Part shown: positions 1 to 9,593 of the stretch, in pieces
Layout of the letters: every line of letters begins with the position of its first letter
How positions within the stretch are numbered: the first letter of the stretch is position 1
Source of the DNA: an uncultured Prochlorococcus sp.
GTDB taxonomy: Bacteria > Cyanobacteriota > Cyanobacteriia > PCC-6307 > Cyanobiaceae
Direction: 5' to 3'
DNA length: 64,000 bases
Assembly: GCF_902522795.1 (NCBI RefSeq)
Contig: NZ_CABYWZ010000005.1
Coordinates: forward strand, 22,123 to 86,122
Notes under the pieces: generated by a model
Told to the model about the DNA's origin: nothing
Seen by the model: only the letters and a program-made list of their open reading frames with translations
Databases searched by the model: none
Position numbers and translations under genes: made by a program

Positions 1-788
1 TATTGGTAGTAAATGTTTTAGGAATAGAAAAATATCTAACTAGCGTAGTAGGTTCAGAGATGCCAACAAAATGGCCTATAGAAGCATTAAAGGCACAAGC
101 AATTGCCTCTAGAACTTATGCTTTAAAGCAAAAGGGAAATAATTTATTTGATATAGATTCAACTCAGAAAAATCAAGTCTATAATGGTTTAGAGTCAAGA
201 ACTTATAAAACTATAAGAGCCGTTAAAAGTACAAGATCTTTGGTTTTAACGTATAAAAATAAATTAATTAATGCTTTGTTTCATAGCAGTTCAGGTGGAA
301 TGACAGAAAATAGTCAAGATGTATGGAAGAATAAATATCCATATTTATCAAGTGTGAAAGATTTTGATAAGAATAATCCAAAATTTAGATGGAAAAAAAA
401 AATTTCGAGTAATGAATTAATAAATTTATTTCCCAATATTGGAGGTTTAAAAAATATAGAGATTCTAGATATTACTAGTACCGGGAGGGTAAAAAATGTA
501 AACCTTATTGGAGCTGATGGTTCTGATCAAATGTCCGGGGTAGCTTTAAGAAAAAGATTAGGACTTAAAAGTAATTTTGTGAGATTTAAGTTTTTTGAAG
601 AAGAATTAAATAACAATACTCCCTTAAAGAAAGGTTTGATAGTGTTTGGACAGGGAGCAGGTCATGGAGTAGGAATGAGTCAATGGGGTGCAAAATACCT
701 GGCGTCTAGAGGCCATAAAGCTGAAAGAATATTAAAGTATTTTTATAGGGGAGTGCAGATTAAACCTTTTAAAAAAGATTACCTATAG
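1..788 (+). CDS. SpoIID/LytB-domain protein, 5' end outside window
   Basis: About 260 C-terminal residues are visible and the reading frame is open at the left edge, so the true start lies upstream. The TTG at position 3 is only an in-frame codon. The sequence matches the SpoIID/LytB (stage II sporulation D) family: an N-terminal stretch with SEMPTKWPIEALKAQA, a central LFHSSSGGMTE, and the diagnostic C-terminal GQGAGHGVGMSQWGAKYLA. In sporulating Firmicutes SpoIID is a lytic transglycosylase acting on peptidoglycan. Cyanobacteria do not sporulate but carry homologues, presumably for cell-wall remodelling; that role is inferred. It runs tail-to-tail with truB, 3 bp apart. Confidence 0.85.
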   Translation, partial: LVVNVLGIEKYLTSVVGSEMPTKWPIEALKAQAIASRTYALKQKGNNLFDIDSTQKNQVYNGLESRTYKTIRAVKSTRSLVLTYKNKLINALFHSSSGGMTENSQDVWKNKYPYLSSVKDFDKNNPKFRWKKKISSNELINLFPNIGGLKNIEILDITSTGRVKNVNLIGADGSDQMSGVALRKRLGLKSNFVRFKFFEEELNNNTPLKKGLIVFGQGAGHGVGMSQWGAKYLASRGHKAERILKYFYRGVQIKPFKKDYL

Positions 789-791
789 AAG

Positions 792-1709
792 TTATTTAGC
801 ATTAAGGACCAATTTTGGATTTATATTAGACTGATCTTTATTTAAGAAGCCAATCCCAAGTAATGTTTGTTTTTTATCTATTACTTTTATGGGTTTTTTA
901 TAATCAAAAGACTTACTTTCTTTGAAGTAATTAATATCAACTTTGATTGCTCTTCCTGTTTGCCAAAAATTGATTTGTTCTTCATTCACTAAGACAAATG
1001 ATGTAATGTGATTTAGAGCAGAAATTGTTGGGATGATAAAATTTTTCGAGTTTTTCTTACCTTTTTCGATATCAGATATTTTAATGGAGTTTTGTTCATC
1101 AAAGCCACAAGCCGAAATTCTTTTTAGTTGTAGAAGGCAACCTTCGGAATTAAGAATTTCTCCTAAATCTCTTGCAATTGCTCTTATATAGGTGCCAGCT
1201 GAGCATTGGATTTTTATTTCTATGATTCCGTTTATTTGGTCCCATTTCATTAAAGTAAGTTCGTCTATTTTTACTTCTCTTGGTGCTAATTCAAAATTTT
1301 CATTTCTGAAAGATCTTTTATAAGCTCTCTCACCATTGACGTGCACACTAGATACTTTCGGCGGAATTTGTTTAATAATTCCTCTAAATCTATTTAAGTA
1401 TTGATCTAATTTTTCATAACTGATTTTAGGCCAAGCTTTTTGTTTAATTATTTCCCCGTGAATATCATCAGTGTTAGTTCTAATCCCTAATTTAATTTGT
1501 CCTATGTAAGTTTTACACTGAGGAAGATATTGAATAAATCTTGTTGCACTGCCTATAGCGATTGGTAATGTTCCTATAACTTCTGGGTCAAGAGTTCCTG
1601 TATGCCCTACCTTTTTTGTATTTAGTAACTTCCTTATTTGTTTAACACAATCATGTGAGGTACACCCTTTATCTTTATAAATTACTAAGAATCCATCTTT
1701 AGTTTCCAT
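792..1709 (-). CDS. truB: tRNA pseudouridine(55) synthase TruB
   Basis: A 305-residue protein that isomerises U55 to pseudouridine in the T-loop of tRNAs. The N-terminal [15 protein letters not shown] is the TruB opening motif, and GHTGTLDP at residues 35-42 carries the predicted catalytic Asp41. [19 protein letters not shown] is the second conserved core motif. Length is typical of bacterial TruB. The usual opening is GFL-I-DKP-G-TSHD; here the DKP is YKD, a mild deviation. The ATG at 1709 puts the catalytic motif at the normal distance from the N-terminus. Its neighbours are a SpoIID-like gene (convergent) and a methyltransferase (divergent, 64 bp away). Confidence 0.95.
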   Translation of the reverse strand: METKDGFLVIYKDKGCTSHDCVKQIRKLLNTKKVGHTGTLDPEVIGTLPIAIGSATRFIQYLPQCKTYIGQIKLGIRTNTDDIHGEIIKQKAWPKISYEKLDQYLNRFRGIIKQIPPKVSSVHVNGERAYKRSFRNENFELAPREVKIDELTLMKWDQINGIIEIKIQCSAGTYIRAIARDLGEILNSEGCLLQLKRISACGFDEQNSIKISDIEKGKKNSKNFIIPTISALNHITSFVLVNEEQINFWQTGRAIKVDINYFKESKSFDYKKPIKVIDKKQTLLGIGFLNKDQSNINPKLVLNAK

Positions 1710-1773
1710 TTTTAATATTAAGAATACTTTGAGAAAGATTTATAACCATTCTATGATTTTGGTATAGGAAATT

Positions 1774-2526
1774 TTGAGTAAGAAATTGAAAAATAATAAT
1801 TTTATTTTAAAAGAGTTTTTAGAAAATGCTTTTAATTTGAAATCACATTTAATGGAATACTTATCTATTAGAGAATGTGATTTAGATGGATTTCTTGCAA
1901 ATGCAAAGATGAATTTGGCAAATTCACATCCTGAAGATGTTTTGAATGATGTTTCAGATTTTTATACTGAGATTGTAGGAGATAGGCATATAGCTGATTT
2001 AGCTGCTTGGCATATTACAAGTAGGGACTACATCGCTGATACTTTAAAACTTCAGCAGAGATTTTCTAGAGATTTAGTTTTAGATTTTGGAGGAGGTATT
2101 GGTACGCATGCCTTAGCTAACGCTATGTCTTCAAAAGTTGAGCATGTTTTTTTTGTAGATATTAATCAAACAAATAGAAATTTTGTTGAATACAGGGCTA
2201 AAAAATTAGGTGTCGAAAAAAAACTTACTTTTTGCAAGACAATTCAAGATACACAAATAATCAAATTTGATACGATAGTTTGCCTTGATGTTTTGGAACA
2301 TCTTGCGGATCCAACTTCTCAAATTAATAATTTCAGCGAGATTATGGATAGTAATTCTATTGCTCTATTTAATTGGTATTTTTACAAGGGAGATAGGAAT
2401 GAATATCCCTTTCATACCGATGACAGTCAAATTATCGAAAAGTTTTTTGAAACTCTTCAATCAAACTTTTTAGAAGTATTTCATCCTATTCTTATAACTA
2501 CAAGAGCTTATAAGAAAATTAGATAA
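1774..2526 (+). CDS. class I SAM-dependent methyltransferase, substrate unknown
   Basis: A 250-residue protein with a Rossmann methyltransferase core. Motif I is [12 protein letters not shown] at about residues 101-112, an acidic FVDINQTNR follows at the end of strand 2, and [16 protein letters not shown] is motif IV, typical of methyltransferase family 12/23 proteins. The first 95 residues are helical-looking and not recognised. The start is a TTG at 1774 preceded by a weak purine-rich stretch; no better ATG lies upstream. The last 8 bp overlap the 3' end of rpmA on the other strand. Substrate cannot be told from sequence. Confidence 0.7.
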   Translation: MSKKLKNNNFILKEFLENAFNLKSHLMEYLSIRECDLDGFLANAKMNLANSHPEDVLNDVSDFYTEIVGDRHIADLAAWHITSRDYIADTLKLQQRFSRDLVLDFGGGIGTHALANAMSSKVEHVFFVDINQTNRNFVEYRAKKLGVEKKLTFCKTIQDTQIIKFDTIVCLDVLEHLADPTSQINNFSEIMDSNSIALFNWYFYKGDRNEYPFHTDDSQIIEKFFETLQSNFLEVFHPILITTRAYKKIR

Positions 2527-2779
2527 CTATATTAACTCTTTTTCTATTTCTTAAATTACGTTTAATGCTTTCGAAACTTACTGTTCCTTCTTTAAGTGCA
2601 AAAAGGGTGTCATCTTTACCTTTTCCGACATTGATCCCAGGTAAAAAGGATGTACCTCTTTGGCGAATTAAAATTGATCCAGCAGTTACTTTTTCTCCTC
2701 CATAAGCTTTCACACCCAATCTTTTGGAATTTGAATCTCTTCCGTTTCTAGTAGAACCTGTTCCTTTTTTATGTGCCAT
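2519..2779 (-). CDS. rpmA: 50S ribosomal protein L27
   Basis: An 86-residue large-subunit ribosomal protein whose N-terminus reaches toward the peptidyl transferase centre. The N-terminal [16 protein letters not shown] and the [23 protein letters not shown] segment are diagnostic. It has no cleavable N-terminal extension of the kind seen in Firmicutes. It lies 9 bp downstream of rplU on the same strand, the usual L21-L27 operon. Confidence 0.98.
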   Translation of the reverse strand: MAHKKGTGSTRNGRDSNSKRLGVKAYGGEKVTAGSILIRQRGTSFLPGINVGKGKDDTLFALKEGTVSFESIKRNLRNRKRVNIVI

Positions 2780-2788
2780 TAGAAGTGT

Positions 2789-3232
2789 TTAATTTGTAGA
2801 TTTTTCGGATTTTGGTTGAGTTTCCTTTTTAATAGTTTCTTCCTTTTTAGAAGAGGGCTTAGGAGAACTCTTTCCTATTTTAATAGATTTTACCATAACT
2901 CTTGTTTGTTCTTGTCTATGGCCCATTTTTCTTCTTGTCTTTTTTTTGGGACGCATTTTGTATACAAGAATCTTCTTATCTCTTTTGTGTGAGACTACTT
3001 CTAATTCAATTTTTGCATCTTTAATGTAAGGTTTCCCAACAGTGATAGAGTCTTTATCTTTTAAAAGTAAAACTTTATCTAGTGTTACCTTATCTTTCTC
3101 TTTTGCATTTAACCTATCAATGTCATAGTATCTGTCTACTTCGAAACAAAATTGTTGACCCGAAGTTTCTGCTATCGCGTACAATTCATTACTTTTTGAA
3201 GAATTGTTTGAGGATTTTTTAGAATTTGTCAT
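2789..3232 (-). CDS. rplU: 50S ribosomal protein L21
   Basis: A 147-residue protein, longer than the roughly 100-residue enterobacterial L21. The core starts at about residue 16 (LYAIAETSGQQFCFEVDRYYDIDRL) and includes VYKMRPKKKTRRKMGHRQE, the L21 signature. The additions are a Ser/Asn/Lys-rich N-terminus and a roughly 30-residue Lys/Ser/Glu-rich C-terminal tail. It heads the rplU-rpmA operon and is divergent from kaiB, with 142 bp between them that must hold both promoters. Confidence 0.97.
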   Translation of the reverse strand: MTNSKKSSNNSSKSNELYAIAETSGQQFCFEVDRYYDIDRLNAKEKDKVTLDKVLLLKDKDSITVGKPYIKDAKIELEVVSHKRDKKILVYKMRPKKKTRRKMGHRQEQTRVMVKSIKIGKSSPKPSSKKEETIKKETQPKSEKSTN

Positions 3233-3374
3233 ATCTTAAAGACGCTATCAGGCTCAAATTGATAATTTGATTAAGCCAAATAAGCAATCATAATGGTTTG
3301 TTTATTTTCTTATTTTGTAGTGTAATAAGTCAAGGGTTGTTTAAATCTTTTATATCAATGCAGGAACTATAACA

Positions 3375-3692
3375 ATGGCAGCAAGAAAAACATACATTCT
3401 AAAACTCTATGTTGCTGGAAATACACCTAATTCAATGAGAGCTTTAAATACTTTAAGAGAAATTCTAGAAAATGAATTCAAAGGAGTTTATGCTTTGAAG
3501 GTTATTGATGTACTTAAACAACCACAACTTGCAGAAGAAGATAAGATTTTAGCTACCCCAACCTTAGCTAAAATTTTACCGCCGCCAGTGAGAAAAATAA
3601 TAGGTGATCTTTCAGATAGAGAGAAAGTTCTAATTGGTTTAGACCTACTTTTTGATGAATTAACTGAAACTGAATATAGTGGAGATAAATAA
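3375..3692 (+). CDS. kaiB: circadian clock protein KaiB
   Basis: A 105-residue thioredoxin-like clock protein. The sequence is nearly canonical: [41 protein letters not shown] and [27 protein letters not shown]. In Synechococcus, KaiB changes fold, binds the CI ring of KaiC and sequesters KaiA. Here the upstream neighbour is rplU in the opposite direction, the position where kaiA would be expected, and no kaiA is present. kaiC follows 64 bp downstream on the same strand, presumably co-transcribed. Confidence 0.98.
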   Translation: MAARKTYILKLYVAGNTPNSMRALNTLREILENEFKGVYALKVIDVLKQPQLAEEDKILATPTLAKILPPPVRKIIGDLSDREKVLIGLDLLFDELTETEYSGDK

Positions 3693-3756
3693 TATATTTA
3701 AAACTTTTATAATTAAAGATAAATTTATTTTACTTTTGTTTAATTAGCACAAAACT

Positions 3757-5286
3757 ATGAATGATAAGAAATTTGGCAAATCAAATAAAATGCAAGTACA
3801 AAAATTACCAACAGGAATAGAAGGTTTTGATGATGTTTGTAGGGGTGGATTGCCAGTATCTCGAAGTACACTCGTTAGCGGTACATCAGGAACTGGTAAA
3901 ACTGTTTTTTCACTGCAATATTTACACCATGGAGTTTGTAATTTTGACGAGCCTGGAATCTTTGTAACATTTGAGGAATCACCTCTAGATATTATTAGAA
4001 ATGCCGCGAGTTTTGGTTGGGATTTACAAGAATTAATTGATCAAAATAAACTGTTTATTTTGGATGCTTCTCCTGACCCGGACGGTCAAGATGTTGCGGG
4101 TAACTTTGACTTGTCTGGTCTTATTGAGAGAATTAGTTATGCAATTAGAAAATATAAAGCTAAAAGAGTTGCAATAGATTCAATAACTGCGGTCTTTCAA
4201 CAATATGATGCTATTTACGTTGTTAGAAGAGAAATATTTAGACTGATAGCAAGATTAAAAGAAATTGGTGTGACAACTGTTATGACTACTGAAAGGGTTG
4301 ATGATTATGGACCTATTGCAAGATATGGAGTAGAAGAATTTGTATCTGATAATGTTGTCTTATTAAGAAACGTTCTTGAGTCAGAAAAAAGAAGAAGAAC
4401 TCTAGAAGTTTTGAAGTTAAGAGGTACTGTACATATGAAAGGTGAATATCCATTCACTATGGGAATGGATGGAATAAGTGTGTTTGCCCTAGGAGCAATG
4501 AGATTAACTCAGAGATCCTCAAATATTAGGATTAGCTCTGGAGTTAAAGATCTTGATGATATGTGTGGTGGAGGATATTTTCAAGATTCCATCATTCTCG
4601 CCACTGGAGCCACTGGTACAGGCAAAACTATGCTTGTATCAAAATTTGTTGAAGATGCGTATAACAATAATGAAAGAGCAATACTTTTTGCATATGAAGA
4701 ATCTAGGGCTCAATTACTTAGGAATGCGACAAGCTGGGGTATAGATTTTGAAAAAATGGAAAGCGATGGCTTATTGAAAATTATTTGTGCATATCCTGAA
4801 TCAACTGGTTTAGAAGATCACTTACAAATTATAAAAACGCAAATTAATCAATTTAAACCAAAAAGGATGGCAATTGATTCTCTCTCTGCATTAGCTAGAG
4901 GTGTAAGTTTGAATGCATTTAGACAGTTTGTAATTGCCGTTACTGGTTATACAAAACAAGAGGAGATAGCAGGATTTTTTACTAATACTGCAGAAGAATT
5001 TATGGGGAGTCATTCTATAACTGATTCTCATATCTCAACAATTACAGATACTATATTGTTGCTTCAATATGTAGAAATAAAAGGTGAGATGGCTAGAGCT
5101 TTAAATGTTTTTAAAATGCGTGGATCTTGGCATGATAAACGAATAAGAGAATTTATCATTACTAATAGTGGCCCAGAAATAAAAGATTCTTTTTCAAATT
5201 TTGAACAAATATTTAGTGGTGCCCCTCATAGAGTTGTGCCTGATCAAAATGTTCAAAATGTTTTTAAAGGATTAGATAATAATTAG
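3757..5286 (+). CDS. kaiC: circadian clock ATPase/autokinase KaiC
   Basis: A 509-residue double RecA-like ATPase. The CI domain has a P-loop at residues 42-49 and the Glu73-Glu74 pair. CII has a P-loop at 284-291 and Glu314-Glu315. The autophosphorylation segment ITDSHIST at 421-428 keeps Ser427 and Thr428, equivalent to S431/T432 of Synechococcus elongatus, and Thr422 (T426). The C-terminus after the SGAPHR A-loop region ends about six residues earlier than in S. elongatus, counted from the constant offset of four; this tail is the KaiA docking region there. With kaiA absent the oscillator probably works as a driven timer rather than a free-running clock; that is known for Prochlorococcus and inferred here. 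The stop overlaps the convergent nblS stop. Confidence 0.98.
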   Translation: MNDKKFGKSNKMQVQKLPTGIEGFDDVCRGGLPVSRSTLVSGTSGTGKTVFSLQYLHHGVCNFDEPGIFVTFEESPLDIIRNAASFGWDLQELIDQNKLFILDASPDPDGQDVAGNFDLSGLIERISYAIRKYKAKRVAIDSITAVFQQYDAIYVVRREIFRLIARLKEIGVTTVMTTERVDDYGPIARYGVEEFVSDNVVLLRNVLESEKRRRTLEVLKLRGTVHMKGEYPFTMGMDGISVFALGAMRLTQRSSNIRISSGVKDLDDMCGGGYFQDSIILATGATGTGKTMLVSKFVEDAYNNNERAILFAYEESRAQLLRNATSWGIDFEKMESDGLLKIICAYPESTGLEDHLQIIKTQINQFKPKRMAIDSLSALARGVSLNAFRQFVIAVTGYTKQEEIAGFFTNTAEEFMGSHSITDSHISTITDTILLLQYVEIKGEMARALNVFKMRGSWHDKRIREFIITNSGPEIKDSFSNFEQIFSGAPHRVVPDQNVQNVFKGLDNN

Positions 5287-7349
5287 ATAATTTCTTTAAT
5301 TTCAGAACCTGAAAAAGAATCTGAATTATTAATTGCTTTTGTCAATAATTCATCTTTATCGGATTGTGCTAGGGCCAAATCAAACCAGAAAGTTGTTCCT
5401 ACTCCTAGTTCACTAGCCATACGAATTTCTCCACCGTGTTTTTCTATTATTCCTCGAACTATTGATAAACCTAAACCGGTACCCTGCTCAGTATGAACAG
5501 AATTCTCTACTCTATAAAAACGATCAAATATCTTTTCTTGATCAGCTTGAGATATTCCTGAGCCAGTATCAGCAATCTCAATTCTTACTTTTGGGAGTGG
5601 TGAAACTAATTCACATTGAGGGGCTTCATCATTTTTAATACTTGGAGGGAAAGCAGGACAGGAATCTGGCCAAGTATAAGCTCTTATAATTAGGGAGCTG
5701 TTTTTTGGACTAAATTTCAATCCATTACCCAGTAAATTATCAAAAACCTGTAAAAGCAAATCAAAATTCCCAAGAATCGAAGGAATAGTTTCCTCAATAT
5801 CATGAGCTAATGAAACATTTTTTTCTGTAGCATTGAGTCTGTAATTTCTAAGAGTCTGTTCTATTGCTGGTTTAATGTCCATTTGCTCTAGCTGGACTAT
5901 TTTCCCAGACTCTAATCTTGATAAATCTAATACATCATTTACTAGTCTCGTTAACCTATCAGTCTCTGAATTCGCAATTCCTAAAAACTCTATTTGTTCT
6001 TCGTCTGAAAGCTGATCTTTTAAATCGTGTAAGGTCTCAACATAACTTTTGATATTAAAAAGTGGTGTCCTTAATTCGTGAGAAACATTGCTAATAAATC
6101 TATTTTGAGCTGCGTTAAGTTCAACTTCTCTAGTTAAATCTTGGATTGTTACCGCAATTCCTTTTAATTCAACTTTATTTGTATCTAAAACTGATTGCAA
6201 GACAATCCTTAAAGTTCTGGCTGGTTCTCCTAAACTGAATCTTAAATCGTCCTTCTCCTTTTCCCTGTTTAAGATAGACTCTATATTCGTATGTAAGTCA
6301 TTAGATAAAATTTCGGGGATTTCATTTAGAAAATTTTTACCCTCTAAAAATCTTCCTTCCCAACGAAATAGTCTCTTTGCTGTTGGGTTAGTAAGTACAA
6401 TTTTCCCTTCAGAGTCCAATAATATGGCACCATCAGCCATTGTAGCTATTAGTGATTGCTGTTTAATTTGTGCCGCTTTTAGTTCTTCTATATTAGCTTC
6501 GTCATAGTTTTCTAACTGGGTGGCCATTCGATTAAATCCATTTAAGAGTTCTCCTAGATCACCTGTCATAGGTAAAGAAATTCTGGATTTAAAATTTCCT
6601 CTTGAAATTTCTCTGACACCTCTTACTAACTCTCTGACGGGTCTTGTAATAGTTAATGCATTAAATACGGCACCAAGTATTACTAAAACCCAAATAGATA
6701 TAAAAACTGCAATGGTTACTTCTCTAGTTAAGGCAGCACTGGCTAGTGCTTTTTTATTAGGGGTGACTCCCAAAGCTAAAGTTCCAAGATATTTGCCTTT
6801 CCACAACATTGGCACAAATACATCTGTTACTTGACCTTGAGGTGTAGCATGCTGCCTAACCAATGGAAACTGTGGTCTCTTTTTTAATTCTGAGGGCAGT
6901 TTTAATCTTCTAGTGAGCTGAAACTGACTATCTGAGCTTGTCGGGGTTGCACTAATCGGTATTCCAAGTTGAACAATATCTTCAGCATCAGTAAAGAATA
7001 TATAACGTAGGTTTCGACTTGATCTCCAGAACTTTTCGGCTACATTTGAAATTTCTTTTTTTTGGTTATTAGCGACTAATTCTGTAACATTCCCAGATAA
7101 CAATAAGCCAAGATCTCTAGCATACCTAGTATCATTCATTCCAGCATCTCTTTGAATACTATTTAGTGCAAAAAAAGTTATTCCTGTCATTAGGAGGCTC
7201 ACGACAAGAGTAGCTATAGCTAACAACTTTGTTCTTAAACTGAACCCACTCCACCAAGCGAGGAGTCCATTAATCCAATAGTTTTTATTCATATCTTCAT
7301 TATCAGTGATATTATATTTTCTACTTTCTCTATTATTGGTATCCACCAT
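5283..7349 (-). CDS. nblS: NblS/Hik33 (DspA, Ycf26)-type sensor histidine kinase
   Basis: A 688-residue membrane sensor kinase. In order: a short cytoplasmic N-terminus, TM1 (LLAIATLVVSLLMTGITFF), a roughly 150-residue periplasmic sensor region, TM2 (IAVFISIWVLVILGAVF), HAMP (TRPVRELVRGVREISRGNF), a PAS domain (SLIATMADGAILLDSEGKI), HisKA with H-box SNVSHELRTPLFNIKSYVE, and HATPase_c with DNLLGNGLKFSP, ADTGSGIS and GTGLGLSIV. The frame stays open 72 nt further upstream into purD, but the ATG at 7349 is preferred: it lies 4 nt beyond the purD stop and has GAGGAG about 10 nt upstream. NblS controls high-light and nutrient-stress responses, including hli genes. The assignment to NblS rests on domain order and the H-box. 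It is probably co-transcribed with purD. Confidence 0.85.
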   Translation of the reverse strand: MVDTNNRESRKYNITDNEDMNKNYWINGLLAWWSGFSLRTKLLAIATLVVSLLMTGITFFALNSIQRDAGMNDTRYARDLGLLLSGNVTELVANNQKKEISNVAEKFWRSSRNLRYIFFTDAEDIVQLGIPISATPTSSDSQFQLTRRLKLPSELKKRPQFPLVRQHATPQGQVTDVFVPMLWKGKYLGTLALGVTPNKKALASAALTREVTIAVFISIWVLVILGAVFNALTITRPVRELVRGVREISRGNFKSRISLPMTGDLGELLNGFNRMATQLENYDEANIEELKAAQIKQQSLIATMADGAILLDSEGKIVLTNPTAKRLFRWEGRFLEGKNFLNEIPEILSNDLHTNIESILNREKEKDDLRFSLGEPARTLRIVLQSVLDTNKVELKGIAVTIQDLTREVELNAAQNRFISNVSHELRTPLFNIKSYVETLHDLKDQLSDEEQIEFLGIANSETDRLTRLVNDVLDLSRLESGKIVQLEQMDIKPAIEQTLRNYRLNATEKNVSLAHDIEETIPSILGNFDLLLQVFDNLLGNGLKFSPKNSSLIIRAYTWPDSCPAFPPSIKNDEAPQCELVSPLPKVRIEIADTGSGISQADQEKIFDRFYRVENSVHTEQGTGLGLSIVRGIIEKHGGEIRMASELGVGTTFWFDLALAQSDKDELLTKAINNSDSFSGSEIKEII

Positions 7350-7353
7350 AAGC

Positions 7354-8685
7354 TTAATTCTCCTCAGAAAAGTTTTTTCTGACTTGATGACCAATGTCAT
7401 TCCTAAAGTAAATACCCTCAAAATGAATTTCTTTTAAATTCTTGTATACTTTTTCAAAAACCATATCGAAATCTTTATCTTGACAGACAATACTTAAAAC
7501 TCTTCCTCCATCAGTTAATAATTTACCTTCTTCGCTTAAGGAAGTACCCGAGTCGAAAACTTGACAATCATTTGAGTCTAATTTACCTATATTTATTTGA
7601 AATCCAGTTTTATATTCGTGAGGATAACCATTGGAGGTCGCTATTACGCATCCACTAACCTTATTAGAAGTATTAATTTTTTCATTACCAGTTAAATTAC
7701 CCATTGCGCATTTTTCTAAAAGAAATACAAAATTTTGATCCATTAAGGGCATTATCGTTTGACATTCTGGATCTCCGAATCTGCAATTATATTCTATAAC
7801 TTTGGGCCCAGATTTTGTGATCATTAACCCAAAATAAATTACCCCTCTATATTCAATATTTCTCTTATTTAGTTCATTTATTGTAGGTTCAATTATCTCT
7901 TTGATGATTCTATCAAGGTAATCTTCAGTTAATAATGGGGCAGGAGAATAAGCGCCCATACCTCCAGTATTTGGGCCTTTATCTTTCTCGTTAAGTCGTT
8001 TGTGATCTTGGGCGGTTGGAAGTAATATATATCTTTCTCCATCGCATAAAGCAAAAACTGAAACTTCTGGCCCTTGAATTTTTTCTTCTAGAACAACAAC
8101 ATCCCCAGAATTACCAAATCTACCGTTAAAAATTGATTCTGCTGCTTTAAAGCATTCATCTTTTGAATTAGGAATAAAAACACCTTTACCTGAAGCAAGA
8201 CCATCAGCTTTAACTACCAGAGGAATTGATGATGAATTGATAATTTTTTTTGCTTCTTCTAGAGAATTGACTTTCCAAAATTTTGAAGTTGGAATATTTG
8301 CATTTTGCATAAATTCCTTCGCCCAAGATTTACTAAATTCTAATTTTGCTCCATCTTTATTAGGACCAAATACTTTAAAATTTTTTTTGCGAAGAAAATC
8401 AGCCAATCCATTTGCTAGAGGTATTTCTGGTCCTATTACAACTAAATCTATCTTCAGAAAATCAAGTTTTTCTAAAAGTTCATTTTTATAGTTAATGTCA
8501 ATTTTTATTCTTTCACATTTATTTATTCTTTCTGAACCAGCGTTACCAGGAATTAAATAAACTTTTTTAACTAATTCATTTTTTTGAATAGCCCAAGCTA
8601 AAGAGTTTTCTCTTCCGCCATTTCCAATTATTAAGATATTTTCTAATCTTATAATGCTCCTAGAACTTGGTGAATGAATTCCCAT
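7354..8685 (-). CDS. purD: phosphoribosylamine--glycine ligase (GAR synthetase)
   Basis: A 443-residue ATP-grasp enzyme for the second step of purine synthesis, making GAR from phosphoribosylamine, glycine and ATP. The N-domain opens with ILIIGNGGRENSLAWAI, the ATP-grasp loop is KADGLASGKGVFIP, and GPNTGGMGAYSPAP and EYNCRFGDPECQ are family signatures. There are about 17 residues before the usual start of the fold, so an internal start is possible, although the ATG at 8685 is the only good upstream ATG. It is divergent from purC across 135 bp, a natural shared purine-regulated region; no operator was recognised. Confidence 0.96.
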   Translation of the reverse strand: MGIHSPSSRSIIRLENILIIGNGGRENSLAWAIQKNELVKKVYLIPGNAGSERINKCERIKIDINYKNELLEKLDFLKIDLVVIGPEIPLANGLADFLRKKNFKVFGPNKDGAKLEFSKSWAKEFMQNANIPTSKFWKVNSLEEAKKIINSSSIPLVVKADGLASGKGVFIPNSKDECFKAAESIFNGRFGNSGDVVVLEEKIQGPEVSVFALCDGERYILLPTAQDHKRLNEKDKGPNTGGMGAYSPAPLLTEDYLDRIIKEIIEPTINELNKRNIEYRGVIYFGLMITKSGPKVIEYNCRFGDPECQTIMPLMDQNFVFLLEKCAMGNLTGNEKINTSNKVSGCVIATSNGYPHEYKTGFQINIGKLDSNDCQVFDSGTSLSEEGKLLTDGGRVLSIVCQDKDFDMVFEKVYKNLKEIHFEGIYFRNDIGHQVRKNFSEEN

Positions 8686-8820
8686 ATATTTGTTTTTTAG
8701 GGTTATGAAGTTTCGATGAATAATCAGTTAAGATGAAATTAACTATTTCATAAAGTTGATCTCTAATAGATATGTTAATTACAAATCATACTTTTAGTAA
8801 TCAAATGAGGTCCTAGATCA

Positions 8821-9549
8821 ATGAACAATAAATATGAGTTGATTTATGAAGGTAAAGCAAAAAAGGTTTTTTCTCATGAAGATGTAGATAAAGTAATAAT
8901 TGAATTTAAAGATGATGCTACAGCTTTTAATTCTTTGAAAAAAGCTAGATTTGAAGGTAAAGGCAAACTTAATTGCCAAATTAGTGCAAAAATTTTCGAA
9001 CTCCTTATAAATAGGAATATTCCAACGCATTTTCTTGAGCTTAAAAATGAAAATACAATGATTGCAAAAAAAATAAGGGTAATTCCATTAGAAATTGTTT
9101 TAAGAAATATTGCTTATGGCTCTTTGTGTAAACAGACTAATATCAAATTAGGGACTAAACTGGCAAAACCATTAATTGATATCTACTTTAAAAATGATGA
9201 ACTTAATGATCCGCTAATTACAAAAGATAGAATTGAATTATTGAATATAGTAAGTGCTAAAGATTTAGATTCCATAATAGGTTTAACTTTAGAAATTAAT
9301 AGAATCCTTCAAAAATTTTTTAAAAATATTAAACTTCAACTCGTAGATTTCAAGTTGGAGTTTGGTTATGATCTTAAAAATAATATTCTTCTTGGGGATG
9401 AAATAAGCCCTGATAATTGTAGATTGTGGGATCTTAATCAAAAAAATGATATAATTGTGAGTCTAGACAAAGATATTTTTAGAAATGATTTAGGTGGTTT
9501 AATTGAAGCTTATAGCGAAATTAACCGAAGGATAAATGATTGCATTTAA
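8821..9549 (+). CDS. purC: SAICAR synthetase
   Basis: A 242-residue phosphoribosylaminoimidazole-succinocarboxamide synthase, which condenses CAIR with aspartate in purine synthesis. Signatures are YEGKAKKVFSHED at the N-terminus (nucleotide-binding loop), IPLEIVLRNIAYGSL, and LLGDEISPDNCRLWD. Length is typical of the short bacterial type. A GAGG lies about 11 nt upstream of the ATG. It starts 135 bp from the divergent purD, so two purine genes share one control region. Confidence 0.97.
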   Translation: MNNKYELIYEGKAKKVFSHEDVDKVIIEFKDDATAFNSLKKARFEGKGKLNCQISAKIFELLINRNIPTHFLELKNENTMIAKKIRVIPLEIVLRNIAYGSLCKQTNIKLGTKLAKPLIDIYFKNDELNDPLITKDRIELLNIVSAKDLDSIIGLTLEINRILQKFFKNIKLQLVDFKLEFGYDLKNNILLGDEISPDNCRLWDLNQKNDIIVSLDKDIFRNDLGGLIEAYSEINRRINDCI

Positions 9550-9593
9550 CTTTATTCAAGAAATAATGCCCTACACAACATAATTAAAATACT

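Noticed and set aside
7350..7421. Longer NblS start at 7421 inside purD
   Set aside because: It would overlap purD by 68 bp and has no Shine-Dalgarno sequence; the ATG at 7349 has GAGGAG upstream and sits just after the purD stop.
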